In this document: piece after piece, positions 17,679-26,335 of the stretch
How the letters are laid out: each line of letters begins with the position of its first letter
Numbering within the stretch: the first letter of the stretch is position 1
Origin: Salinicoccus halodurans
Lineage (GTDB): Bacteria; Bacillota; Bacilli; Staphylococcales; Salinicoccaceae
Assembly (NCBI RefSeq): GCF_900114445.1
Contig: NZ_FOTB01000004.1
Coordinates: 18,272 to 82,271 of the forward strand
Reading direction: 5' to 3'
Length of the DNA stretch: 64,000 nucleotides
Translations under genes and position numbers: made by a program
The notes under the pieces: generated by a model
Databases searched by the model: none
What the model was told of the DNA's origin: nothing
Seen by the model: the letters and a program-made list of their open reading frames with translations, nothing else

Positions 17679-18587
17679 TTAAAGATGCCCGATGACCTGG
17701 AAATATGCAGCAACGGCCATCGCAATCGTCACACCGCCGAGCAGGATGCTGTTCCCGATGCCGAATTTAGTATCGTCCTTGAGTGTTTCAAACTCGAATA
17801 TCCGCTGGCCTTCCGTCATCGCCTTCTTATATCTCTGCTGGATATGCTTTGGCTTCTGGTTATAGCCACGGACGAATCTGGCATAAAGGCCGACGACCGG
17901 GATACAGCTGCCGTATTCCCGCACTTCTCCGTAATGGATCCAGAGTGCCTTGTTGCACATCTTCTGGATCTGTCCGATGGAGTGGCTGACGAAGAAGATC
18001 GTCTTGCCTTCCGCGCGGAACTCCTCCATCCTTTTGATGCATTTATTCGCAAAAGTATCGTCTCCGACGGAGAGTGCCTCATCCACGATCAGCACGTCCG
18101 GATTGGTGTGGACGGCGATGGAGAAACCGAGACGCGACTGCATGCCGCTCGAGTAGTTCTTTATCGGCTGGTTCATGAAATCTTCAAGCTCGCTGAATTC
18201 GACGATGTCGTCATACTTCTCATCGATTTCACGCTCGCTCATGCCGTGCATCAGGCATTTCATGCGGATGTTCTCCCTGCCGGTGAGTTCCATGTTGAGG
18301 CCGGCGGAAATCGCGATGAGGGAGGCCTCGCCGTTCACTTCGATGCTGCCGGTGGACGGTTCGGATACTCCGCCGAGAAGATTGGACAATGTGGATTTGC
18401 CGGAGCCGTTAAGTCCGACGATGCCGACGGAATCGCCGGGCTCAACATCGAATGAGACGGCTCTCAGTGCCTGATAGTACTCCGTCTTCTTCTCCATGAA
18501 CGGCACAATCATATTCCATAACTTCTTCTTGTTCTTGGTCACATTGTAGACTTTCGATACGTTGTGTACACGTACTTTATATTCCAT
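17679..18587 (-). CDS. tagH: TagH-type ABC transporter ATPase, copy 2
   Basis: 302 residues, the same length as copy 1 at 6739-7647 and similar throughout. Walker A GLNGSGKST, signature YSSGMQSRLGFS and Walker B DVLIVDEALSVGD are intact. The C-terminus again carries one membrane segment (GNSILLGGVTIAMAVAAYF). The permease partner is most likely TagG2 at 22830-23639, although four genes lie between them in the same operon. The pair would export the polymer made by the surrounding transferases. The 123 bp between this gene and the next small gene show no clear terminator, so transcription probably continues. Confidence 0.85.
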   Translation of the reverse strand: MEYKVRVHNVSKVYNVTKNKKKLWNMIVPFMEKKTEYYQALRAVSFDVEPGDSVGIVGLNGSGKSTLSNLLGGVSEPSTGSIEVNGEASLIAISAGLNMELTGRENIRMKCLMHGMSEREIDEKYDDIVEFSELEDFMNQPIKNYSSGMQSRLGFSIAVHTNPDVLIVDEALSVGDDTFANKCIKRMEEFRAEGKTIFFVSHSIGQIQKMCNKALWIHYGEVREYGSCIPVVGLYARFVRGYNQKPKHIQQRYKKAMTEGQRIFEFETLKDDTKFGIGNSILLGGVTIAMAVAAYFQVIGHL

Positions 18588-18602
18588 ATTCTCACATCCA
18601 AA

Positions 18603-20681
18603 TTATTTAGAGCATGTAATCATGTCCGCTCTGTATAGATCTTTATTCAGCCGGCCGGCAAGCGTTTTGAATGTCGGCACGTACTCGTGGTATTCATGCT
18701 GGCGTGTGATTGCGATCCGTTCCTCCACCGTAGCATCCAGTATGCTGCCGGGTTCGGTGAACGCCCAGACGAAGCTCGAGCTGCCGCGGTAGTCACTGAG
18801 CTTCGACGGCACATACGGATTATAAGGCTTGATGCCGACCGTCTCCGCATCGAAGATCATCAGTATATCCAAACGTTCGGCCAGATTCAGGAACTCGAAG
18901 TACGAGACGTATGGATTGAGCGTGATGTAGTCTTTAAAATCACTGCCGTTGTAAAACCGCATCGTATTGCCCCGCAGGTTCGTGAATACATGGATTCTGA
19001 AGTTGTTGATGTTCTGATCATACAGCTGTTTGGCCACGAGTTCGATCTGCCTGAAACCGCGTGTATCATAGAAGTTGCCGAAGTATGCCAGGTTGATGGC
19101 CGTTGCGTCCAGCTTGTAGTAGGACTGCACCAGACTGTACATGGGCTTCGGCGGTGTCGGATGCTGGCTGACTGTCGCCTTGGCAAGCACCAGTTCCCGG
19201 AGATCGGAATCAAACCGCTCGATCATATACTGCAGCTGATGCGTGTTTGTGAATATCAGTTCATCCGCATAGATGAACGGCAGCACTTCGCACAGGTTGA
19301 ATACATTGTCATTAATCAGCGCATGGTATTTCGGATCCAGGTCCGCTTTCAGCTGTCCGATGTAGTCGTCGTCCTCCACCGGTGCATACCGCATTTCGGC
19401 GTTCACGTCCTTATGGAGCGGATCTGAAAACTCCGCGACCCATTTCAGCTCCGGATTGTTCTTCTTGATCTCGTAGCCGAGGAAATGAGACTGCGTAAAC
19501 ATCGCCCGTGAATAAATTTCTTCGTACTTCGAGCGGTGGTTCAGGAACTGCTGATATCCGTTATGCATATAGCTTTCTATGCTGCCCCAGCTGCTGAATG
19601 CCTGAGGCCCGTCCAGCATGATCTGCGAATCCAGCAGTTCGGAAACCAGATTCAGCAGTTTTTCGTCTTTTGTCCGGATGCGGTCCATGTTGTTGGAGAT
19701 GATATCGACAATCTCCCCCGACTCATGGATCCTTTTGGCCATGACGTTGCCGCTCGTATCATTGTACGGCGGGAAGCAGTACGCGAGCACCAGCTTTTTG
19801 GCGTCTCCTTTGTTGAGCGCCTTGTAGAAGATATTTTTGATGCCCAGTTTTTTCATGTCGCTGATGAGCGTCTCTTTTTCCAGCTCACCGCGGTCCAGCT
19901 TGTTTTTAAGCGGCACCGTAAGCTGCTTGTTGAAATGGTTCAGCATATCTGTGAGACGGGAATCGTATCTCTTCTGGAGCTGTGCGTCTATGCGGCTGAT
20001 CATGATGAGCAGTTCTTCCGCCGACTCCGGAAATCCTCTGTCGAGCTCTTTACAGACTGTTACTGATTCGGATTTTTTAAGTTCTCCTCTGAGCGAGGCG
20101 ATGGCCAGAAGCTGCTGCAGCCATATGTTCATGCGCAAATTCAGGCTTCCGCTGAATTCATGGACGAACAGCTTTGCGGATGGCAGGAGGACCGTGTTCT
20201 CCTTGACGAGTTTATCATAGAGTCCGTAACCGGATCCTGCTTCTTCCAGATGATCGAATGTGTCGTAGAAATGCTTGTAGATTCTGCTGTCGACTCCGCG
20301 CGCTTCTTCAAAGCCGCATAATATGACATCCTGCTTCTGCCAGGAGAAATCATAGTTGTCAACATCGATCTTCTGGTGTGCCGCGAGTATGATGAAGTGC
20401 GAGAATTTCACATAGAGTTTCGCATCCTCAACCGTCCCTCTGACGGCAAGGAGGTTCTCCCCTTCGGGGATTCTCTCATATACCGCTTCATCCGTTGTAG
20501 CGACGATGAGCTGTGTATTGGACGCGACCTGTCCGATATTGTGTACGACACTCTCATGCCACACGTCCACCGCCTGGATTACGGAAACACCGGGTTCATG
20601 TCCGGCGCCGAACTGCTCTATTTCCTTATTGATATAGTCAGAGTTCACATCCTGCATGTTGATCTTGAAATCAATCTTCAT
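18603..20681 (-). CDS. Large glycosyltransferase-like protein sharing the C-terminal GT-B domain
   Basis: 692 residues. The N-terminal ~300 residues have a vestigial GT2-like flow (SVIQAVDVWHESVVHNIGQ, HFIILAAHQKIDVDNYDF) but no DxD motif, so that half is probably not a functional GT-A enzyme. Residues ~310-690 match the C-terminal domain of the protein at 15170-17338: LVLAYCFPPYNDTSGNVMAK, EIYSRAMFTQSHFLGYEI, WVAEFSDPLHKDVN, LIFTNTHQLQYMIERFD, NLAYFGNFYDTRGFRQIE. It abuts the preceding gene by 0 nt and is 15 nt ahead of TagH2. Probable role: transfer of one unit in synthesis of the exported polymer. Polymer identity is unknown. Confidence 0.7.
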   Translation of the reverse strand: MKIDFKINMQDVNSDYINKEIEQFGAGHEPGVSVIQAVDVWHESVVHNIGQVASNTQLIVATTDEAVYERIPEGENLLAVRGTVEDAKLYVKFSHFIILAAHQKIDVDNYDFSWQKQDVILCGFEEARGVDSRIYKHFYDTFDHLEEAGSGYGLYDKLVKENTVLLPSAKLFVHEFSGSLNLRMNIWLQQLLAIASLRGELKKSESVTVCKELDRGFPESAEELLIMISRIDAQLQKRYDSRLTDMLNHFNKQLTVPLKNKLDRGELEKETLISDMKKLGIKNIFYKALNKGDAKKLVLAYCFPPYNDTSGNVMAKRIHESGEIVDIISNNMDRIRTKDEKLLNLVSELLDSQIMLDGPQAFSSWGSIESYMHNGYQQFLNHRSKYEEIYSRAMFTQSHFLGYEIKKNNPELKWVAEFSDPLHKDVNAEMRYAPVEDDDYIGQLKADLDPKYHALINDNVFNLCEVLPFIYADELIFTNTHQLQYMIERFDSDLRELVLAKATVSQHPTPPKPMYSLVQSYYKLDATAINLAYFGNFYDTRGFRQIELVAKQLYDQNINNFRIHVFTNLRGNTMRFYNGSDFKDYITLNPYVSYFEFLNLAERLDILMIFDAETVGIKPYNPYVPSKLSDYRGSSSFVWAFTEPGSILDATVEERIAITRQHEYHEYVPTFKTLAGRLNKDLYRADMITCSK

Positions 20682-21305
20682 CTAATGTTTCCCCTTTCTA
20701 TTCCAATACGCCATCTGCAGCCGGCCGAGTTTGGATTTCCTCAGACGGTCAAGCCGCTCGAGTGCCTGCTTGTACTTGTCCATCACGTTCAGGTAACGTT
20801 CTTCAAGGTCTGCATCCTGCTTGACGCTGGCTGCTGCTTTCAGGTTGTCATACCGGGATTTCAGCTCCTGGTATTTCTGTGTCTCTGCACTCGCATCCGT
20901 CAGCAGGCTTTCTATGATTTCCATTTCGTACGTCTTATTCTTAAGTTTCATATTGTGCCTGAGTGTGCGGAAACGTGCGCCAGCCGCCGCGTTCTTTTCC
21001 CCCGGCGTGAGGATGAACTTTCCCGCTTCAACCGCGATATCACTGACTTCGAGCCTGTCGATCAGTGCTTCTGTCAGTATTTCGGGGCTGAATATCAATT
21101 GGACGCGGTCCCGGTTTTCCGGCGGAATTTCTTGCGCGATCTGCACGATTTCTGTATCGCGTAGCACATCCACATCGATATGGATCTGCCCCTCTTCACT
21201 GAGCGCTGCCTCAAGGTCCCTTTTGAACGTATCCGGCGCATCCACTTCCAGGATATGACGGGTGTCTCTGGAATCGAGGTCCGTCACTTTAATCAGTCTG
21301 CTCAT
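20682..21305 (-). CDS. Hypothetical protein with C-terminal coiled coil
   Basis: 207 residues. Residues 1-90 look like a compact alpha/beta domain (LIKVTDLDSRDTRHILEV, RVQLIFSPEILTEALIDRL); residues ~100-195 are a long charged helix (ETQKYQELKSRYDNLKAAA, YKQALERLDRLRKSK). No known family recognised. The gene overlaps the end of the small beta-protein gene upstream by 17 nt and directly abuts the 692-residue transferase gene, so the three are translationally linked. A scaffold within a biosynthetic complex is the most I would infer. Confidence 0.6.
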   Translation of the reverse strand: MSRLIKVTDLDSRDTRHILEVDAPDTFKRDLEAALSEEGQIHIDVDVLRDTEIVQIAQEIPPENRDRVQLIFSPEILTEALIDRLEVSDIAVEAGKFILTPGEKNAAAGARFRTLRHNMKLKNKTYEMEIIESLLTDASAETQKYQELKSRYDNLKAAASVKQDADLEERYLNVMDKYKQALERLDRLRKSKLGRLQMAYWNRKGKH

Positions 21306-21678
21306 TTTGCATCACCTTCTTAAAATTGACACTCACTTTTTCCGAAACGATATCAAGGTCGTTTTCATGCTGGCGCGCGAACCCCTGGACAGTATACCTG
21401 CCTGCCGGGACATCCAGATTGAAAGTGTTGGACAGCTGGTACGGCAGTTTGAGCGTTTCAGTCTTCCCGGTGCGGTCGACCAGGTAGACTGCATAGGTCA
21501 TTTTGTGACCGGTCGCATCTATGATCACCTGCAGCACGCCCCCTTTATCTTCCGTATGGACATCGTTGATGCGAAGCTTTGGGGATGCATTATTTACAAG
21601 TTCACTCGTCTCTTTCATAATTTGCCCGATATGGCTTTCCAGATCATGATATGCTTTTTCCCAGTTAACTCCAGCCAC
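21289..21678 (-). CDS. Small predicted beta-sandwich protein of the glycopolymer operon
   Basis: 129 residues. After a helical start (NWEKAYHDLESHIGQIMKE) the rest reads as short beta strands: PKLRINDVHTEDKGGVLQV, KMTYAVYLVDRTGKTETLKL, NTFNLDVPAGRYTVQGFAR. That is the pattern of an Ig-like or Y_Y_Y-type domain, similar in texture to part of the protein at 1329-2525. There is no signal peptide. It overlaps the GT4 gene upstream by 14 nt and the next gene by 17 nt, so production is probably tightly coupled. Function not recognised. Confidence 0.55.
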   Translation of the reverse strand: MAGVNWEKAYHDLESHIGQIMKETSELVNNASPKLRINDVHTEDKGGVLQVIIDATGHKMTYAVYLVDRTGKTETLKLPYQLSNTFNLDVPAGRYTVQGFARQHENDLDIVSEKVSVNFKKVMQNEQTD

Positions 21679-22816
21679 TTGTAATCACCTCCAGTTCCTT
21701 TTTAATCACTGTATCGAGCCCCGCCTGCTGTTGGATGCTGACTGACGCCGCCTCGGACATTTCCAAATATTTCTTTGGATCCTTGTACAATTTGTCGTAG
21801 TGGGCCACCATTTCGTCCACGTCATCCCTTGTGGCGAGCATGCCCGTCCTGCCGTGCTCGACGAACTCCGGGATGCCGCCGATGGCGTTCGATACCGGCA
21901 CAAGGCCGCTGCTCATCGCTTCGCCGATCGATACACCCTGTGAATCATGCCTCGACGGTCCGAGGAATACACCGTGTGCGCGGTGGATCTCCGGGATTTC
22001 ATTCTGCGGGACGAATCTCTTATGCAGATGGACATTGTCATACTTTTTCAGCGGCTGGTTTATTTTATTGAATAAAGGACCATCGCCGTAGAGATTGAAT
22101 GTCAGCTTTTTGAAATAACGCTTTTTGCTGATCTTCTGTATGAAGTCGGCGGTCAGGTCATTCGCATAGTTCCGTGCGGTATACGGCCTGATGCTGCATA
22201 TCGAGAGCCGGTCGCGCCTTTCCTTCCTGCGGTATGGGAATAGCTCCTCGTCCACTATGTTCGGGATGATGTAGTACCGCTCCGGCACGACGCCTGTATA
22301 GGGGTCGGCATACAGCTCCTTGAACTCTTTTGAAACGTAGACGAATTTTATATTGTAGGCATCACTCGTCATGATCTCACGCAGGAATTCCCGCTGTGTT
22401 TCAAACACGGTATCCTTCTTCTCGAGCTGTGCATCCAGCTTCTTGATGTCATCGAGGAAGTTGTAGTATCTCCGGTGCCAAGCCTCTGCTTCGAACCCGT
22501 GCAGCCAGACGACGATGTTCGGGCGCGCTTCTTCGGGCAGCTCCTTTATGCCGTGGAACATTTTCGGATTTATAAAATGGAACAGTGCCGTTCCGTACTC
22601 ATTATCTTTCAAGTGCGATGCAATTTGATATTCATCCATGTACTTGATATGTACACCGTCATAAAATTTATCTTTCAGGACTTTGGTCGTGATCACGATG
22701 ACATCCACATCGAGTCCCGCTTTCTGATAGGACTTGACGCGCCTGTGGAGGAATCCGTTGGCGTAGACTTTCTCCACCGTCGGATATGCATTGCAGACCA
22801 GCAGATACTTCTGCAT
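21665..22816 (-). CDS. Glycosyltransferase family 4
   Basis: 383 residues with GT-B features: YLLVCNAYPTVEKVYANGF at the N-terminus, PNIVVWLHGFEAEAWH, YVSKEFKELY, IIPNIVDEELFPY, and the donor site EAMSSGLVPVSNAIGGIPE preceded by GVFLGPSRHDSQGVSIGEA. This last stretch has the E-x7-E arrangement of active GT4 enzymes. No membrane segment. Second gene of the operon, 13 nt after TagG2. It is expected to act on a lipid-linked or polymer acceptor on the cytoplasmic face. Confidence 0.8.
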   Translation of the reverse strand: MQKYLLVCNAYPTVEKVYANGFLHRRVKSYQKAGLDVDVIVITTKVLKDKFYDGVHIKYMDEYQIASHLKDNEYGTALFHFINPKMFHGIKELPEEARPNIVVWLHGFEAEAWHRRYYNFLDDIKKLDAQLEKKDTVFETQREFLREIMTSDAYNIKFVYVSKEFKELYADPYTGVVPERYYIIPNIVDEELFPYRRKERRDRLSICSIRPYTARNYANDLTADFIQKISKKRYFKKLTFNLYGDGPLFNKINQPLKKYDNVHLHKRFVPQNEIPEIHRAHGVFLGPSRHDSQGVSIGEAMSSGLVPVSNAIGGIPEFVEHGRTGMLATRDDVDEMVAHYDKLYKDPKKYLEMSEAASVSIQQQAGLDTVIKKELEVITSGWS

Positions 22817-22829
22817 TAAAATACCACCT

Positions 22830-23639
22830 TTACAAGTAATCGATCAGTTTATATCTGAATTTCATGTGGAGATAACTTCCAATCATGAGCAGGAATACAG
22901 TAATGCTCCAGAAATACAGATGATCTATGCCGTCACCGTATAAAAATCCGTCGCCGTAGATCAGCGCATTACGGAAAGTCTGGACCAGATAGGCAAACGG
23001 ATTCAGATCGGAGACCATCTGGAGCAGTCCGCCGCGCTCCCCTGCCTGCCAGAAGATCGGTGTCAGGAAGAATCCCATGCGGATGAAGTTCTGCAGGACG
23101 TTCCTGAAGTCCCGTACCAGTATGATCAGCGTGCTCATCACGAGCGTAATCGCAAAGATCAGTGCGAATGACGCAACCAGGAAGTAGACGAGCCCCAGGA
23201 AGTAGATTGGATTGCTGTACTGGTTGAATAAAGAGATCAGGCCGATGATGACCGTCATGAAGAACAGGTTGATCAGGCTGTTCGTAAACGAAATCGACAG
23301 CAGGACACTCGACGGGAACCGCATCTTCGTCACAAGCCCCAGCTGGGCATATATCGAATTTGAACCAATGTTGATCGCCTGGGAAATGAACAGCCACGGG
23401 AAAAGGCCCGAAATCAGATAGATGATGAACGGAATCTCCGCATCCGGTGCCGTCGCCCCGCGGAGTCCGAGCCCGAATATCATATAGTAGATGGCAGCCT
23501 GCATCAGCGGCTGGAGGATATTCCAGAACAGGCCGAGATAATGGTTCGAGTATTCACTTTTGATGTTGTACAGGGAAAGCTTCCATATCAGATGGAGATT
23601 CCTGTATTGTTCATTTAAGAGTTTGATTACATGGTTCAT
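22830..23639 (-). CDS. tagG: TagG-type ABC transporter permease, copy 2
   Basis: 269 residues, six predicted membrane segments, the same length as copy 1 and closely similar (SNHYLGLFWNILQPLMQAA, RMGFFLTPIFWQAGE, HLYFWSITVFLL). It opens the eight-gene leftward operon that also encodes TagH2, three transferases and three small proteins. Together with TagH2 it should flip a polyprenyl-linked glycopolymer to the outside, where an LCP enzyme would attach it to the wall. Having the permease and ATPase genes separated by four others is unusual; in most species tagG and tagH are adjacent. Confidence 0.85.
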   Translation of the reverse strand: MNHVIKLLNEQYRNLHLIWKLSLYNIKSEYSNHYLGLFWNILQPLMQAAIYYMIFGLGLRGATAPDAEIPFIIYLISGLFPWLFISQAINIGSNSIYAQLGLVTKMRFPSSVLLSISFTNSLINLFFMTVIIGLISLFNQYSNPIYFLGLVYFLVASFALIFAITLVMSTLIILVRDFRNVLQNFIRMGFFLTPIFWQAGERGGLLQMVSDLNPFAYLVQTFRNALIYGDGFLYGDGIDHLYFWSITVFLLMIGSYLHMKFRYKLIDYL

Positions 23640-23767
23640 TCTATTCCCTCTAAGCCTAAAGATATTTTATTCTGAAATTTGATTTTAACAATTTCCTGTC
23701 TGTTTCACTAACTATTCTATTATAGAACGAATGCCTGCGGGTGTCATATGATAACGCAGTAAAGTAA

Positions 23768-23806
23768 AAAAGCGGACAGAAGCGCATTTCTCCACTTCAG
23801 CCCGCA
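23768..23806 (-). terminator. Terminator of the acyltransferase gene
   Basis: Imperfect 11-bp stem (GCGGACAGAAG with CTTCAGCCCGC on the plus strand) followed on the minus strand by a T-rich tract; the stop codon at 23797 is inside the stem. Confidence 0.6.
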
Positions 23807-24777
23807 GTTTTTGGAATTCCGGTGTTCTGACCGAGAAGCAGTTTTTTCGTGATTCTCGAGCGTGACATCAAAGCGCCGATCATGACCGGAATCGCCACCC
23901 CGAAGAAAGTGAACTCGAACGTGGTCACGTCATAATCGAGCACTGTTCTGAAGAATATGTTCACCGGCAGATGCAGGTACATGATGACGATCGAGTATCT
24001 GCCCACCACTTCCAGAATACTTTTGATCCTGTAGTGTGTCAGCAGTGTGCTGAGGTAGATGACCGGCATGAAGAACGTGAGCGGAATGATGATATCCATG
24101 AACACGTTGTTCAGACGGGTCATCTTCAGATTCAGATAATGGTCCATGAAGCCATTCGCATTGAGCACGATGAAAAAGATCGCGATCATAGCTGAGCCGG
24201 CCGCCAGCGGAAGTGAATTGTTGTATTTTACGATGAAATTCCTGCCAAAGTACCCGAGCGAGTAGTAGAATACCGCCACAAGCACGACATCCATGTTCCA
24301 GAAGAAATCGAATGATGCAAGGACAGGGATATGCCCCGCTGTGAAGAGTGCCAGGATGATGAAAATCTGCACCCGTTTCCTGAGCGGGCTCAGGAGTCCG
24401 AGTAGAATCTGGGTCAGCAGCAGAACCGTTATGAACCAGAACACACCGTACGGCCCCTGCAGCACCCTGCCGCCGTAGAAAAGCGTTGCGATGTGCCCGA
24501 ATATCATATCTAGATTATGTAAATTGAAGACGACGAAAATCAGTATGCCGTACATGAAATAGGGAAGCATCAAGCGACGCACCTTTGCCCAGGCCCATGA
24601 GAAAAAGTCCTTTATCCATACCGGCTTGAACAGTATGCCGGATAGGAAGAAGAATAAAGGAATCCTGAACCAGCCCAGATAAACATCAAGATAAGCATGA
24701 CCCGCATGACCGAGCACAACAAGTATGATGCTGAGCGCCTTCGCGATATCCAGCCATTCTATCCGTTTTCCTGCCAT
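23797..24777 (-). CDS. Acyltransferase family 3 (OafA/YrhL-like) membrane protein
   Basis: About 326 residues with roughly ten membrane segments. The N-terminus RIEWLDIAKALSIILVVLGH is the hallmark of acyltransferase family 3, with the conserved early His in the first helix, and the loop PLFFFLSGILF follows. These enzymes O-acetylate or otherwise acylate surface polysaccharides, teichoic acids or peptidoglycan. I prefer the start at 24777, since GGAG is 8 nt upstream of it; two earlier in-frame ATGs (24783, 24795) have poor spacing. Single gene with its own terminator, directly before the TagG2 operon on the same strand, so it may modify that polymer. Confidence 0.8.
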   Translation of the reverse strand: MAGKRIEWLDIAKALSIILVVLGHAGHAYLDVYLGWFRIPLFFFLSGILFKPVWIKDFFSWAWAKVRRLMLPYFMYGILIFVVFNLHNLDMIFGHIATLFYGGRVLQGPYGVFWFITVLLLTQILLGLLSPLRKRVQIFIILALFTAGHIPVLASFDFFWNMDVVLVAVFYYSLGYFGRNFIVKYNNSLPLAAGSAMIAIFFIVLNANGFMDHYLNLKMTRLNNVFMDIIIPLTFFMPVIYLSTLLTHYRIKSILEVVGRYSIVIMYLHLPVNIFFRTVLDYDVTTFEFTFFGVAIPVMIGALMSRSRITKKLLLGQNTGIPKTAG

Positions 24778-25242
24778 GATCATTACTCCGTTCATTTATG
24801 ATGATATATTCATATCGGTACGATTACTTTCAACTTGATAAATTTTATCATTATTCATATTTGATTGTCATTTGATATCCGGCCAATTCGCACTCCTTTA
24901 CACAATCTTTACAATCGCTTATCTGAAATCTGTTTTCACCGCTACATTCATCTTGCTATATTAACTTGATAAATCTTATCCTGATTCCATGTTCAATGTC
25001 ATGGAATCCTATGCTGTCTTACTTTTCGTGATTCTCGACAAAAATTTTTAAAAGAACTCAGGAATTTAATTTCTGAGTTCTATTTTCAAGCTCTATAATA
25101 AATGAAGTCACCACAACCCATAGAAAAGGGGAACATTTTCATTTGTGGTTGACGGTGACGGAAACGGACAACAAAGACCTTTGACGCGCCGGGGAGTCGG
25201 CACGGAGTGGATATCTGGTGGTTTAGGAAAATGGAGGTCTGG
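24778..25242. other. Gene-free AT-rich interval with a direct repeat and a hairpin
   Basis: No convincing coding sequence. Two copies of AACTTGATAAATyTTATC occur at 24832-24849 and 24963-24980, 131 bp apart with one mismatch; each core is nearly palindromic and could be an operator for the acyltransferase gene. A perfect 9-bp stem AGAACTCAG / CTGAGTTCT lies at 25053-25081. The stretch 25085-25240 might be the debris of a mobile element, but I could not match it. Confidence 0.45.
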
Positions 25243-25246
25243 TGTC

Positions 25247-25280
25247 AAAAAAAGACCGATCTCCTAGTTAAAGGGATCGG
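25247..25280 (-). terminator. Terminator after the toxin gene
   Basis: CCGATC (25256-25261) pairs with GATCGG (25275-25280); on the minus strand a run of seven T follows. It begins at the last codon of the toxin gene. Confidence 0.7.
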
Positions 25281-25550
25281 CTATGGTTTATAAATATCTT
25301 TACGATGTCCAATATTAACAATTATGATTTTGATTTCATCCTGGTCAATATCTGCCAGGATTCGATAATTCCCGACACGGTAGCGCCAGTAATCCTTTAA
25401 TTGACCTTGCAATGCTTTCCCGTGTTGCTTCGGATTGGTGGCGTTTTGCAGATTCTTTTCAATCCAAGAGACAATCATGCGTTGCTGACGTTTGTCAATT
25501 TTCGACAGGCTCTTAACGGCTTTTTTCTCGTATACCACACGATACATCAT
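25281..25550 (-). CDS. RelE/ParE-family toxin
   Basis: 89 residues, basic, typical of RelE-fold toxins: YRVVYEKKAVKSLSKIDKRQ at the start, KALQGQLKDYWRYRVGNYRIL in the core beta hairpin and IIIVNIGHRKDIYK at the end. RelE members cleave mRNA in the ribosomal A site, while ParE members poison gyrase; the R-x-G-x-Y-R-I core and the terminal GHRxDIY fit the RelE branch better. It starts 1 nt after the antitoxin stop codon, which is the standard antitoxin-toxin order. Isolated in an AT-rich island, so probably acquired. Confidence 0.85.
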   Translation of the reverse strand: MMYRVVYEKKAVKSLSKIDKRQQRMIVSWIEKNLQNATNPKQHGKALQGQLKDYWRYRVGNYRILADIDQDEIKIIIVNIGHRKDIYKP

Positions 25551-25551
25551 G

Positions 25552-25779
25552 TTACAGACCCAGCATTTTCTTCATTTCATCATGCTCATAAACCGTGACA
25601 TCATCGGTCTCAAGCTGATTTTCATACGCTTTAATCGCGTCTAAATCCAATTCATCTTCTATTCTTTCTTCGAGCGTCTGCTTCATAAGGGTGGATAAAG
25701 GCACATCGTACATTTTTGCGTATTCCTCAAATACTTTTTGTTCCATTTCATTCAATCGCACTGTAATTGTACCCATCAT
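25552..25779 (-). CDS. RelB/DUF6290-type antitoxin
   Basis: 75 residues. The N-terminal GTITVRLNEMEQKVFEEYAK is a ribbon-helix-helix DNA-binding region (strand then helix), followed by VPLSTLMKQTLEERIEDELD and an acidic C-terminal tail that would wrap the toxin. It probably represses its own operon, as RHH antitoxins do. AGGAT lies 8 nt before the first of two adjacent ATG codons. Upstream is a 556-bp stretch without a gene. Confidence 0.85.
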   Translation of the reverse strand: MMGTITVRLNEMEQKVFEEYAKMYDVPLSTLMKQTLEERIEDELDLDAIKAYENQLETDDVTVYEHDEMKKMLGL

Positions 25780-26298
25780 CAGTCATCCTTTCTGATTTCC
25801 TATACTGTGTAACACATTGTATCACATTTTTAATAGAGAAGAAACTGACAAATGGGTATCCAGTCATTGGTCAGAGGTTAAATCAATTCTTTCTCTTCAA
25901 GCTGGGCACACCGTATTCCAATCGCTTTATCCGTCAATCTGTGGACAGGTGCTCTGATATAGCCACTCGAAGCAAATGTCACTGATATCGAGACAGGCAG
26001 CAGACGGACACTCCTGCAGATCAGCCGCTGCCTGCGGGCCGCTTTATGGCAGCCTGTCCATCTCTGGTGACGGAAGATCAAAGGCAGAACCGCTCCCTGA
26101 CACGCAAACAAACATGTCACTCAAGTCTAATTGGAAATCATCACCAAATGGGCAGTCTCCTTTATTCATACACCTGCTTTTTGGTCACTTTTCAAGAAAG
26201 GCTGGCATCTGAACATCGTGACTCTATTTATGCAACGCCAGTGAATGAAAATACAATTAAAATTAATCAACATTAAATGAATTTTGTGTAAAAGTAAT
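25780..26298. other. Gene-free interval upstream of the toxin-antitoxin pair
   Basis: No supported gene. The minus strand of 25840-26120 reads as open but low-quality protein, with a stop codon after the phrase APVHRLTDKAIGIRCAQLEE and open reading resuming after it, so it may be the decayed end of a gene; no family could be named. The promoter of the antitoxin gene must lie at the left end. Confidence 0.4.
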
Positions 26299-26328
26299 AA
26301 AAAAATCCCGGGAATTTTATTCCCGGGG
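26299..26328 (-). terminator. Terminator of the MarR gene
   Basis: Strong stem TCCCGGGAAT / ATTCCCGGG with a three-base loop followed on the minus strand by a run of seven T, 8 nt after the stop codon at 26336. Confidence 0.85.
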
Positions 26329-26335
26329 TACTGCA

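Noticed and set aside
25085..25240. Insertion sequence end
   Set aside because: Some phrases looked like the end of a transposon, but no terminal inverted repeats, target duplication or transposase fragment could be shown.
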